Origin: Amphimedon queenslandica
Lineage: Eukaryota; Porifera; Demospongiae; Haplosclerida; Niphatidae
NCBI RefSeq assembly: GCF_000090795.2
Contig: NW_003546533.1
Coordinates: forward strand, 83,712-126,919
Length of the DNA: 43,208 nt
Reading direction: 5' to 3'
Of the stretch, positions 31,146 to 42,060 are shown piece by piece; within the stretch, counting starts at the first letter, position 1, and every line of letters starts with the position of its first letter. The position numbers and the translations under genes are program-made. The notes beneath the pieces are model-generated. The model did no database searches and was not told the origin of the DNA. It worked only from the letters and a program-made list of their open reading frames with translations.

Positions 31146-34100
31146 ATGACGCATGGGGCAGGACATCCGAATGGAGGAAAGACATCAGATAAAACAGATA
31201 CAGTGCGTCCTGTTCCAGTGCTACTAAGTGTATGATGTCTCTCTTTCTACAGCCACTCGGGGAAGTGAGTGAAAATGGAGTCATCTACTCTCTCTCCCTG
31301 AGAAAGGTTCACTGCGATGTAGACGAAACACAGGACAACCGTCGCCTCTGGACCTCGCAACTTGAAAGAAGCATCCAGTACGGACCAGCCGATGCTTTGG
31401 TTGATCATCTTGTACCAGAAGATGGAAACGTGGACCACTCTTATAGAATGTGTTTCCTCGCCGTTTATAGAACTTTTATGACCCCTACCCAGTTACTGCA
31501 ATGTTTATTAGACAGGTATATTATTATGATGTAAAGTGTTTTATTCTTTCACTGTGTACTTATAATGTTTAGACTGACATCAGCAACAGCAGTTAAGGAA
31601 GAAGTCTGTCAAGATCAACCAAACGCAATAAAGTTTGTTGGTGTTTGAGCATTAGAATTGTTTATTGTTCTCTTCCTTTTTTCCCAATTACACACTTGCC
31701 TCATTTCCAAGCCTGTACAGATGTACTTGGGATAATTTTTTCAATTGCATTTCCCCTTGCATTTACTATAGTATACAGTACCTATTATGAAAGTATAAAT
31801 ATTGATTTTATTAGTAATTTTATGCTACATGTGCACGTATGCATACAAGCCATATGCTTAAAATACCTTTACTACTAATACTCATCACTTCTACTCATTT
31901 CTCAATCATTATCACTATGTGAAGCCCTGATAACCATTGTTGTATGGTACTCTGTGTTTATAGGTCCATAGTATCTTTCATTCGTGTCTGGTTGGATAAA
32001 TACGTCATAGACTTTCACGAATCAAACCTCTTCAACGACTTGCAGTCTTTTTTAGAAAAAAAACAAGACTTGACATCACAATTACCCGAATTATTAGATT
32101 TGCAGAGATTAGTATTAAGCCACTACAGGAAAACACCCACTTCACCTAGAGGAGTAGTAACACCAGCCATTACTGAGCCTGGAATGTGCTGTCATCCGAG
32201 ATGCAACGGAACAGCGAAGGAGTACAACTGGTTTAGCGAGCCAGCACAACAAGTAGCTCAAGATTTAACTGCATTAGATGCTGTATGCTCCTTTGTTTCT
32301 CTCTATTCCCACTCCTCTTATTGTTTTGATATACACATTATTTCTCTCCTCCCATCTTTATTTCCTTCTCTCTAAACTCCTTCCTCCTTTTCAATTTTTC
32401 CCTCATCCCTTTTATAATGCCTTTGTTCCTATCTATTTAAAAGCACTCTCTCCCTCTCTCTCTCTCCCTCTCTCTCTCTCTCCCTCTCTCTCTCTCTCCC
32501 TCTCTCTCTCTCTCTCCCTCTCTCTCTCCCTCTCTCTCTCCCTCTCTCTCCCTCTCTCTCTCCCTCTCTCTCTCCCTCTCTCTCTCCTAGGAGATATTCA
32601 GGGGCATCATTCCACACCAGTGCTTGGAATATGTACGTAAAAACAATACCAAATCCAGCAGCGTGTACAAAGCCATTGACACATTTAATAAAGTGGTATC
32701 TCATGTATTATCAACTACACTACAAGCAAGAAATAGTAAAGGCCTCAGGTCTCCTTCCTCACGCGGTAAATGCATCTCCCACTGGATCGACATAGCTCAA
32801 AGCTGTCGCATGTTAAAAAACTTTTCGTCGATGAAAGCGATCATGTCCGGACTTCAGAGCTCGAGTTTGTTTAGATTAAAGAGGTCATGGGCTGGACTGA
32901 GCAGGTAAGGAATGCTTGTTTATTAAACATTGCGTACACATGTGTGTTTTGATGCATTTTTGTGTCAGGTGGGGGAGTATGATTTGGCTCTATTGCTCAA
33001 TTAGTATATTTTTATTTTGGTGTTGTGGGTTATTACTCCTTTATTAGTAATTATCAGCCTATTATAATGGGACAACACTTGTGATAAAATCAGCTCTTTT
33101 AAGGCACTTCATGCTTTTGTAATTACTTTATACATGTACATCAGACCATGTGTATGAAAGGAGTGCATGGTATTATTAAATTTTGTTTTTTAACTGGTTT
33201 AGTGCTCAGACAATTCATTATTATTATCATTATTAACTTACTGCTATTTCCCATTGACAATGTTTGTCTATCCACCTATTATAAGGGCTGGTTCATAATA
33301 TGACGCTAGGCCAACATACCGTCAATTTTTAATCAGAAGTGTGGGCAATTTGACATTTTGACGCATGCTTTCCGCTGGAATTGAATTAGATTCGATTCCA
33401 GCGTCAACGTAATACCAGGACTAGCGTAATATTGTAAACCAGCCTTAAGCCTGCTGTCAAAGCCAAGCTATGAAATGAGCAACAATCTGTTCCTTTGGTG
33501 AATGGGAGCAGTCCTAAGATAATTTTAACACTTAATTCATAACTTGAGGCATTAATGAAATTTCAAGACAATTATTAACTTATCAGGACGTCATGATGTC
33601 TGCCCCCATTCAGTGTGTACATGATGTATATTGGCTGTGATTTTATTTGGCAATTTTCCCATTAAAATGCAACTTGTGTTTTTAATTTGGACTTTGGAGA
33701 TATAATAAACTTTAAGTAGCAAGCCCATCTAAAATAGTGTTTTATATAATTTGAACGCTAGTGATTTGCTTTTACTCTTCAAATTTAAGTGCTAAAAACA
33801 ATAATTATTTTCCTTTAATATTTTATGTTGTTTATATCTATTATACAGCGACAGAAGGTCAGTCTTCAAGGAATTAGATGAGCTAATATCAAGTGAATCG
33901 AATTTCCAAACTTTCAGAGATGTTTTAGATAAAGTAATGAAATAACACTTGTAGGTTAAAATTAATTCCATACAATTTTTTTTGTCTCTATAGGAAGCAA
34001 CTGGAAAGGGTACACACAGAAGACAAACTTATGTAATCATTAAAAAATAGATTTATTATTATTTATTTATTTATTTATTTATATACCATAGGAAGCTGTA

Positions 34101-37100
34101 CATGGAGTGGTCCCATATTTGGGTACTTTGTTAACTGATTTAACAATGTTACACACTGCTCTTCCTGATGTCAACAAAGTAACACAATTATGTCAATATT
34201 GATTGATCTTTAATGCTTCCATTCCTCTCATATTAATTTTTATTTGATTTTTATTTAATACTTATAATATTTATGTCCACACTAACACACTTACCCTCCC
34301 ACTTTATCATTATTTTCTTTTTCTCTACCCCTCTCTCTCATTCTTCCCCTTTCTTTCTCTCTCTTTCTCTCTCTCTCTCCCTTTTGCTCTTAATTTCTTC
34401 TCTCTAAATATACTTAATTCTTTCTTTCTGTGTCTTATAATTACAGGATGGCTTAATCAACTTTGAAAAAAGAAGAAAAGAGTTTGAAATCATAGCTAAA
34501 CTAACCCTTTTCCAGGCCAGTGCCAGCAAGTACCTTCTCCCATTAAACCTCTCACTGGTTCACTGGCTATACACAAGCCCCACACTCTCTGAAAGCGAAA
34601 GGTAATGTTTATCATAATACTCTAATTCAGTTATGCCCGTTTCCTTCTTTGTCTAGTTTTATGCTGTCGAAAGAGCTTGAGGTTTGTTCCACTACTTCTC
34701 CTTCTCCAAAGTCTTCCCCTAGCTCGACTCCACTCCATCAAACCCTATTAGTAAAGAAATCACTACAGTTAGTCTTTGGTCATTGTGTTCCCTAATGCTG
34801 TGTGTTTATTGTAATGGCTTTCATCAAGAGAGTGTATTATTCTCTTATTGCCATTGGCTGTTTTTCATTTTAGCATAACCAAGAGAATACATTATGTGCT
34901 CAAGAATATTTTGATAATTCACATCTTTAGTGCAAATAGCCTAAAAATCCCTTGATTTCATTGATTCACCACTACATATCCTCTATCTTCTCTCTCTCTC
35001 TCTCTCTCTGTGTATATGTAATGTCTGGCATTTAAATTTGTAATAGAATCATTTTGTAATTCACTATATTATTGTAACCTTCATTGTATTGTAATTTCCG
35101 TTTGTGAGTGTGACATACATGTACATATAATGTACATGGTTGATGTGGAATATAATGCTATGTTTGGTGAATTTATATTCATAACTTTATATAGTATTAG
35201 TCATTGTGTTCCTGTGGGTGATCATCCATTACCTGTATCATGTATTTATGCATTATTTCTTGTTTGCTTTTGGATCAGTACATGATCATCTGTTGAACTA
35301 CATGAAATGTACATCTTGTGTTGAGTTGTGAATGTAGGAGGATGAAGAGGGTGTATGTGTACATGTTTACTATGTGATGGTCTATGGGCATTGATTATGT
35401 ACTGGGTATTGGAGGAGGAAGATGTCTTTTCTTCCATTCCATTGCATAGGTCCAATTTTATTAGTGATAAATTGAATTTGTATAAATACTTATAATTTAA
35501 TGAAAATTACTTTAATAATTTATTCTGATGTCTGTGTTATAATTTCATTATTAAATTTTGTGCTATAATAATTTTTAAATGTGCCAATTTTTGAAAAATT
35601 CTATGGGCTATAGCCTGTGGATTTTTTTGAAAAAATTGACTCCAAAATCATTCCCAATTTTTATTACATTTTCTAATACATATTGATGTCCTTTTGCTAT
35701 GTAGAAAGTTTGAGCTAATTCTGATTTAATTTTTTTGAGTTATGGCCATTTTTAAAAATGTGCCAAAATCTGAAAATTACCCTGTACTATGGTTTTTTCC
35801 AAAAAATGGGTAAAAAAATCACCCCCAATTTTTATTACATTTTCTGATGCATATTGATGTACTTATGCTGTGTAGAAAGTTTGAGCTGATTCTAACTTTA
35901 ATTTTTAAAGTCATGGCCATTTTTAAAAATGTGCCAAAATCTGAAAAAGACCCTGTACTATAGCCCATGGTTTTTTCCAAAAAATGGCTGAAAAATCACC
36001 CCCAATTTTTATTACATTTTATAATACATATTGATGTCCTTATGCTATGTAGAAAGTTTGAGCCAATTCCGACTTTAATTTCTTAAGTTATGAGCATTTC
36101 TAAAAATTGGCAAAAATCTGAAAAATACCCTGTGCTATAGCCCATGAATTTTTCAAAAAATTGGCTCGAAAATGATCCCTCATTTTTATTACATTTTCTT
36201 ATACACATTGATGTTCTTATGCTATCTAAAAAGTTTGAGCCATTTCTGACTTAATTTTTTCAAGTTACAAGCATTTTTGCCAATTTCTGAAAAATACCCA
36301 ATTATACTCTCATGATATATGATATCACTGCAGCCTTATTTCCTGGTATGTACTATACAAGTGTAGTATAGTATTATGATAGTACAATAGTCTCATTGTA
36401 TATCGTGTAGCATTGAGGATATTGTGTTGCCAAGATCTAGTCTTCATCAATAAAGCCAGTTTTCCTGGCTGTACTTGTATCGTGGTTATTGTAATGCGTT
36501 GTCATGTCAGACCAGTGAGGCCACTGCATGTAGACTTGTAGTATTATTACTGCACATTATACAAGCAATAAATTATCTAATAATGTACAATGATAAGACT
36601 ATGTATAAGACAGATACTACATGCTAATTATATTATGACTCACATAAAAGTAATGTAATGTAATACAAAGAACATATATAGACCCATAATTACTATCAGT
36701 TCTTTCCCTCTTCCCTTCTCTTTCCCTATCCTCTCTCTCTCCTTCCCCTTTTTGTATACAGTTTATTAACAATAGCAGTCGGAGACATCCCCAGACTATC
36801 AAAGAACGACGACGATGATGATGATAGTAGTAGTGGTGATTTAAAACCACTATCAATATCCCAGAGGAGCAACAGTTGCCACGAGATACACAGCACGATC
36901 ATTGTAAAGATAACCATAGTAACATCACTCACTTGCTGCAATTATAAAAGTATTTTAGTAAGTAAAAATTTATTATAATAATAGTACCTATAAAACCACC
37001 TACTACCGTATAGCTGGTTTATTTCGTGTGGAATTAATTTTCGTGCAGGCTCAAATCCACTAAAATTAATTCCACTAAATTTTATTAAAACCAATTAAAT

Positions 37101-37694
37101 ATTAACAAAAATTTAGTAAGGCACTAAAATTAATTCTAATGAAAATTTAAGCAGCAAAAATTTGAGGCCACGAAATAAACCAGCTATACGGTATGTTCTT
37201 TATCACAGTTATCATAACACTGTGTAACCTCAGTTTAATCTATATCTCACTCCCACTGTACTTTAGATAGAGAAGACAGAACATACTGATAGTGTAATCA
37301 GGAGGGCACTAGAAAAGTATGACATTGTCCAGCAGCATACTGATAATATAAAGGCATTCAGTTTGTATCAGATACACGATAAGAAAGGTTAGCTGAATGG
37401 AGGATGAATGGGTAGTTGTTAATAGTACCAAGTATTGTGTAGTTTTATTGAATAGTGTAATAATAATAAGTTTGGATGCACCAGTACTGTGCAATGAGTT
37501 GGTACAAGTGCTTCTGGTCTCAAGAATGTAGCACTATTTAGTGTTAAAGGGTGCAAATTCTATAATTAGTGTTATTTTACTCTTATTTCTACACACACAC
37601 AGAGTTACTGATACCAGAAGATGCTGTTGTCTATTATGCTTTGGTGATTATTCCCAGGGAAGCACCAGTACTCTTAGTAAAACAAAAGGACTGA
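31146..37694 (+). CDS. RalGDS/RGL-type guanine nucleotide exchange factor
   Basis: Thirteen exons: 31146-31202, 31253-31515, 31573-31632, 31964-32282, 32591-32904, 33849-33933, 33994-34032, 34092-34178, 34447-34601, 34657-34767, 36762-36957, 37267-37387 and 37603-37694, giving 632 aa. REM domain: G-V-I-Y-S-L-S-L-R-K-V and Y-R-T-F-M-T-P-T-Q-L-L. RasGEF catalytic (CDC25) domain: V-A-Q-D-L-T-A-L-D-A-E-I-F, N-F-S-S-M-K-A-I-M-S-G-L and V-P-Y-L-G-T-L-L-T-D-L. A Ser/Pro/Asp-rich linker is followed by a C-terminal Ras-association domain (I-V-K-I-T-I-V-T, then A-L-E-K-Y-D and L-L-I-P-E-D-A-V-V-Y-Y-A-L). By family, it links active Ras to Ral activation. I chose the ATG at 31146 because it reads in phase into exon 2 and follows an in-frame stop; another 5' exon is possible. 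Exon 10 (34657-34767) could be skipped without losing the frame. Confidence 0.9.
32440..32590. repeat. (CTCTCTCC)n pyrimidine microsatellite at a 3' splice site
   Basis: About 140 nt of CT/CCT repeats running directly into the acceptor CTCTCCTAG of RGL exon 5 at 32591. Open frames here are repeat artefacts. Confidence 0.95.
32905..33848 (+). other. RGL intron 5, otherwise empty
   Basis: A 944-bp intron holding only the MITE at 33282-33449. The rest is A/T-rich, with no open frame or RNA gene seen. Confidence 0.5.
33282..33449. mobile_element. Short MITE with AAGGCTGGTT inverted ends
   Basis: The left end AAGGGCTGGTTCATAATATG (then ACGCTAG) and the right end CTAGCGTAATATTGTAAACC (then AGCCTTAA) are inverted copies of about 27 bp. 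The interior holds the small inverted pair GCTGGAATTGAATTAG and GATTCGATTCCAGC. It lies in RGL intron 5. Confidence 0.8.
34768..36761 (+). other. RGL intron 10
   Basis: This 1,994-bp intron separates the catalytic part from the Ras-association part. It carries a short CT repeat at about 34990, TACATGTACAT at about 35116, the inverted ~177-bp tandem repeat (35575-36300), and a pyrimidine tract (about 36690-36750) before the acceptor. Reading on past the exon 10 donor meets an in-frame stop at about 34793, so a short isoform lacking the Ras-association domain is possible. Confidence 0.5.
35575..36300. repeat. ~177-bp tandem repeat, about four copies, inverted
   Basis: Copies run in the opposite sense to 7885-8605. 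Each shows CCCTGTACTATAGCCCATGG (or a variant), CAATTTTTATTACATTTTCT, CATATTGATGTCCTTATGCT and AAAGTTTGAGC. The period is about 175-180 bp, with moderate divergence between copies. Confidence 0.85.
37004..37193. mobile_element. TACCGTATA-type MITE in an RGL intron
   Basis: Inverted ends TACCGTATAGCTGGTTTATT (then TCGTG) and AATAAACCAGCTATACGGTA are perfect over more than 20 bp. The interior repeats AAAATTAATTCCAC-like words on both strands. It is 190 bp long with no coding capacity. Confidence 0.85.
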
Positions 37695-37872
37695 CATTAT
37701 TTATATATATATATTATAGTCTATGTGTAGATATTATTATTATTATTATTATTATCACCACCATAATGAAAATGTAATTATTTTTGTATATCAATATTTT
37801 TATTTCAATATAATATCATTATTATTATTATACACAATGGGATATCATTGAATAGTGTACAAGACTATTAGT
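37695..37872. other. Convergent spacer between the RGL and mL50 genes
   Basis: Contains (TTA)n runs at about 37735 and 37815. A minus-strand AATAAA signal lies near 37800, about 70 bases past the mL50 stop codon. Nothing else was seen. Confidence 0.5.
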
Positions 37873-39238
37873 CTACTTCTTCCCACCTTTCCCTTTGTAT
37901 CTTGCCTGGTACTGCTTCTGGAGTTCTTTCTTATTAGGAAAGTGAGAGTGTTTAGGATTGTCATAGTTCTGAAATGGAACCCTCTCTCTGGGCTTTGCTT
38001 GACTAGGCAGCTCAACTGAGAGATTCTGTGGTAACTTTGATTGGTCCCTGAGATCAGGGAAGAGGAGGCCAGGGGGAGGGGCAGGAGGAGTGTGAAAGAA
38101 TGATACAATGTCCCCAAGAGTTGATATACCTTTTAGGGCATTACTGGGTACCTGTCGCTGGAACTGCTTCTCACACTCGTAAAGGATCTAATGATAAAAA
38201 ATGAAATAAAAAATTAGTTAAATAAAATTGTAAAGCATGAGCATATAAAATTATTATTATATATGTATGAGCTACTGATGAATACAAAAATAATTATAAT
38301 TAGTGACTGTTTTCCTGTGTATGCATGGTGGGCATTTAGCAAGTTGGTGATAAAGTATCTTAAAGAAATTTTAATTAGAAGCTCAAAAAAACAAATCCAG
38401 TCCCAAATTACATCCCATAAGAAGTCCTTCAGTTTGAGGTTTTAGTGTAACCAAAACACTAGAAATGAAAACATAGCTATCTTAAAACATCTTGCCAGCA
38501 AAATCAATTGATTATCATAAATTGAGCAAGCAACTGTTCAGTAATTATACTGCAAATTCAATTTTCCTTATAGCAACGTAACGGAATTTAATAATATACT
38601 TAAATTTGGCATCTTATTATTGTCTCATATCTTGTTTGGAATTAAAATATTTAGCTATACATTCAAATATGGTGTATATATTGACGTATAAATTACATTC
38701 ACATATTGATATTGTTTACATAGATATTGTTTTACAATTGAAGTCTTGGAATATTTTTAATATTAATTTGTAAAAGTATTGTACACAGTAACTTACTTTG
38801 CTCTTCATCTCCAAATTATGATCAATCCTATTTCTAGTCCAATCGTCATTATCACTAATTGGTAAGATAGTGGTCGCCATTTCTTTAACTTTCACTTCAA
38901 GTTCATTCCTGCTCAACTTCAATGGACGGAGTTTCGACTCTTTAGGAGTTAATGTCCCAATGGGCAATGGACTAAAATGAAAATGCTGATATAGCATGAT
39001 GACTGAACAATGATTTGTACATATTCATTGCATTTATAGTAACCTCACAAGACATGAAGATGCAACCCATGCATTATATAATTAAAATTATGCATATTAG
39101 TCCATAGCACTAATCAATATTATGGTACCTTTCATTTCCAAAGACAATTTTTTTAAACAGATTGCTCAGACCAAATACTGGAGTACTAGTGAACAAGAAT
39201 CTATGACAGTGTTTCACACAAGATCTGGGAGTAGCCAT
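37873..39238 (-). CDS. MRPL50: Mitochondrial large-subunit ribosomal protein mL50
   Basis: Three exons: 39129-39238, 38797-38971 and 37873-38187, giving 199 aa. The N-terminus has no acidic residues and is rich in basic and hydroxylated residues (M-A-T-P-R-S-C-V-K-H-C-H-R), as in a mitochondrial targeting peptide. The middle matches the mL50 pattern: L-R-P-L-K-L-S-R-N-E-L-E, D-D-W-T-R-N-R-I-D, V-P-S-N-A-L-K-G-I-S-T-L-G-D-I-V-S-F-F, and L-P-Q-N-L-S-V. In human mL50 the same order ends with an S-x-L-P-P-N-L-x-I segment. A basic, Lys-rich extension of ~50 residues follows. The assignment rests on remembered pattern similarity and is moderately sure. It shares a 169-bp gap with the divergent TRAF gene. 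Confidence 0.7.
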
Positions 39239-39407
39239 TTTTTAACAATTAAGAATTAAGATCTCTATACGTAGCAATACGTCACTTGCATACCAGATCA
39301 GACTTAAATTACACAGATCAGATTACTATTACTAGTCCTAAAGAAGACGCATGACGGTTTTCATTGGCGGTTGATGTATCTGATAAGGACTTTGACTTTG
39401 TTTTGTG
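39239..39407. promoter_or_regulatory. Head-to-head promoter gap of mL50 and TRAF
   Basis: Only 169 bp separate the two start codons, so both promoters must lie here or overlap the genes. TACGTAGCAATACGTCAC at about 39269 contains two CRE-like ACGT cores. No TATA box was seen. Confidence 0.45.
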
Positions 39408-41831
39408 ATGCCGGGTTATGACTTAAAGATTAATGGTGAGTACGCCCGGTTAGAGTCTCTTCTTTGCTCCTCGTGTGAACTGATACTAAGAGACGCTATA
39501 CAAAATGAAGAAGGTCTTAGGTTCTGTAAGACTTGCTGGGAGACCCTAAGGTATGATGTCAAATGAAGAAGGGGGCGTGTTATGTCTTATCATTTAGTTC
39601 TTTTGGTTCAAAAGCTCAGAAATTGGGAGTTGATCCATCTGAACCTGTAAGTTTGTACACTAATCTAATGAAATGTTGTTTGCAATTATATATGTAATCC
39701 ATTAATAATCATGTTAAACTTGTTCTTATGCATGTATTTATAGACACATCCTGACATCGCTGTTAGAAGAGAGATTGATAAGCTTCCGGTACTATGTGAG
39801 AACTATGAGAATGGTTGTGAATGGACAGGAACACTGAAAGACCATGAGGTACTTGAGGGTATTGGGCAGAACTTCAAGGGCGGGATTGTGGTTGACAGCT
39901 GCAATAACATTGTAACAGTATGATAGTTGTTGAGGTCTTTTGTTCCTTTATAGCATAACCACAAAGCTCACTGTGAGTATAAGACTGAGAGGTGTTCTCT
40001 TGGCTGCGGTAAAAGAATCCCTCTTGGAAAGTTGAGGAAACATGAACAAGAAGAGTGCCCATTTCGAAAAGTCCGATGTCCACATTGCAGAAGCGAATTG
40101 TTGGCTGGAGACTATGATGTAAGAAGATAAGATGGATAATTATAGTAATTTTATAATTCATATGTTAAGGATCACCTATTGAGTTGTCCTAATGCCCCTT
40201 ATACTTGTGATCATTGTCTCATTGAAATGCCAAGGAGTGAAGTGAGTTTTGTGCTTATATACCAAATGGAACAATGATCTCATCTATCATCATAATTATT
40301 AGATGGATAACCATGTGCTACTTAACTGCACAGAAAAGTTAACTTGTTTTGGATGCCAAACAAAGGTAAATGTACATATATGTCTAAAGTTATGTTAGTA
40401 ACAACATTCAAGTTTGGGGAATTTCCCCGGGAAAACACCCCAACACTGCTCTGCTGTCCAATTTATTATTTGTAACTTAGCTACTCATTTAATTATTTTA
40501 AATGCAGATAAACAGAAGGCATCCAAATCTTACAAGTCATTTAGAGCGTGAACAACTCTTCATGCATCTCCAAAGGCTAGGATTGTTTATCAAGACATTG
40601 GAGACACAATTGAAAGTAGAAGTGAAAGAGATTCGAAAAGAGCTCACAGACTTTACTGAAAGTATTTCCAAATTTAAGGATCAAATGATTAATGATAGCT
40701 CCTCACAAATGCAACAAGTCAAACAACTTGAAGAGCGTCTTAAAGGAGAACCTTCAAATCAAATTATACTGGACTTACAAGAAAGAGTTAAACAACTAAA
40801 TGACAAAGTTAATAAGCTGGAATCTGGAGCAAGCTACCGTCCTCTTAACCAGGGCTATGACGACATGTCAACAAGTGATAGCAAAATGGGAGGATCAATC
40901 GAGCAGAAATTAGCAGAGCAGGAAAGGACGTCTGGGATGTTAAAAGTTCATCTATCAGAGCTCGAGTTACAATTACAAGCTTCTCTTGCTTCTACCTACA
41001 ATGGCTCATTTTTGTGGCGCATACCTGACGTCAAACGAAGGAAAAGAGATGCAATTGAAGGGAAAATCACATCAATCTACAGTCCACCTTTCTACACTGG
41101 ACGAAATGGATATAAGATGTGTATTCGTGCCTATCTCAATGGAGATGGGATTGGGTATAATACACATCTATCCATTTTTTTCGTGTTGATGAAAGGTAAG
41201 AACTATAACTTGGTTTCTAGGTTTTAAAATAATTTTAAGTGTAAAGAGTGAACTAAATATACATTATTCATCAAAAGAGGATTCATTTTTACATTGTTTT
41301 GCATTGTATGAATACCGTATAACGCTTTAATTTGGTGGAGTTTTATTTTGGCGATTGGCGGTTTGCAAGCAGAATCACCAATATTAAAACCGCCAATCGT
41401 TAATGTGCATGCTCAGTAATGCATGTGTACACAAAAATCGCCAAATTAAAAACCGCCAATTACAATTTTACAGCAAAATTGCCAAAATAAAGCGTTATAC
41501 GGTATTAGCTTCTGACAATTTTCCATCAAATGAATTTGTCTGACTGTCATGTTTACACTCTATAGGTGAATATGACCCATTATTAAAGTGGCCTTTTGAC
41601 TACAAAGTGTCTTTAATCATGGTGGATCAAGACCACAAGAGGCACATTGTGCAAACCTTCAAGCCATCTCCTAGTTCAAGTAGCTTCCAGAGACCAAAAT
41701 CAGACATGAATATCGCCTCTGGGTGTCCAAAATTTGCCGAGTTAAAAATCCTCGACAATGAATCATACGTAAAAGAAGACGTAATGTATGTTAAAGCAAT
41801 TGTGGATACTACTAGGATTTTTCACCCCTAA
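39408..41831 (+). CDS. TRAF-type adaptor with a degenerate RING
   Basis: Eight exons: 39408-39550, 39598-39646, 39744-39848, 39954-40118, 40170-40241, 40303-40365, 40508-41195 and 41566-41831, giving 516 aa. The N-terminus keeps C20, C23, C40 and C43 of a RING, but the third Cys and the His are Glu35 and Leu37 (E-E-G-L-R-F-C-K-T-C) and no last Cys pair is visible. TRAF-type zinc fingers follow (about 75-195; C-E-N-Y-E-N-G-C-E-W-T-G, then H-x4-H-x2-C; C-P-H-C). A coiled coil (about 215-360) leads to a MATH/TRAF-C domain (about 370-516: F-L-W-R-I-P-D-V, S-P-P-F-Y-T, G-Y-K-M-C-I-R-A-Y-L-N-G-D-G, G-Y-N-T-H-L-S-I-F-F-V-L-M-K-G-E-Y-D). TRAFs link TNF/Toll-type receptors to NF-kB and JNK signalling. 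Ubiquitin ligase activity seems lost here. Confidence 0.93.
41312..41506. mobile_element. TACCGTATA-type MITE in a TRAF intron
   Basis: Inverted ends ATACCGTATAACGCTTTA and TAAAGCGTTATACGGTAT enclose inner inverted copies of GGCGATTGGCGGTTT and AAAACCGCCAATCG. It is about 195 bp long and lies in the last TRAF intron. Confidence 0.85.
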
Positions 41832-42060
41832 AAACGAATGGTTTTTTTTGCAAAAAAATTTATTAGATTGGTACCTAAAGCAGACCAACAAGATATTGGT
41901 ATGCCTAGTAAATACCAGTTAGGCCTCTGTCTGTATATGCACATTTTGGAGATAATTCATCATTAAAATGTTCTTAAAAGTTAATAAATAGTACACTATA
42001 ATACACAAGTCATGAGAATGCTATCAACTTGGCTTATGTTTAAATGCAGCCTTGATCATC
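41832..42060. other. Convergent spacer after TRAF
   Basis: 3' ends of the TRAF gene and the neighbouring minus-strand gene meet here. A/T-rich, with no open frame or RNA gene seen. Confidence 0.4.

Noticed and set aside
32278..32704. Frames of 91-120 codons across the CT repeat before RGL exon 5
   Set aside because: Repeat translation (L-S-L-S or R-E-R-E) with no other support.
36617..36941. Minus-strand frames opposite RGL exon 11
   Set aside because: Shadows of the plus-strand exon 36762-36957 and of the pyrimidine tract.
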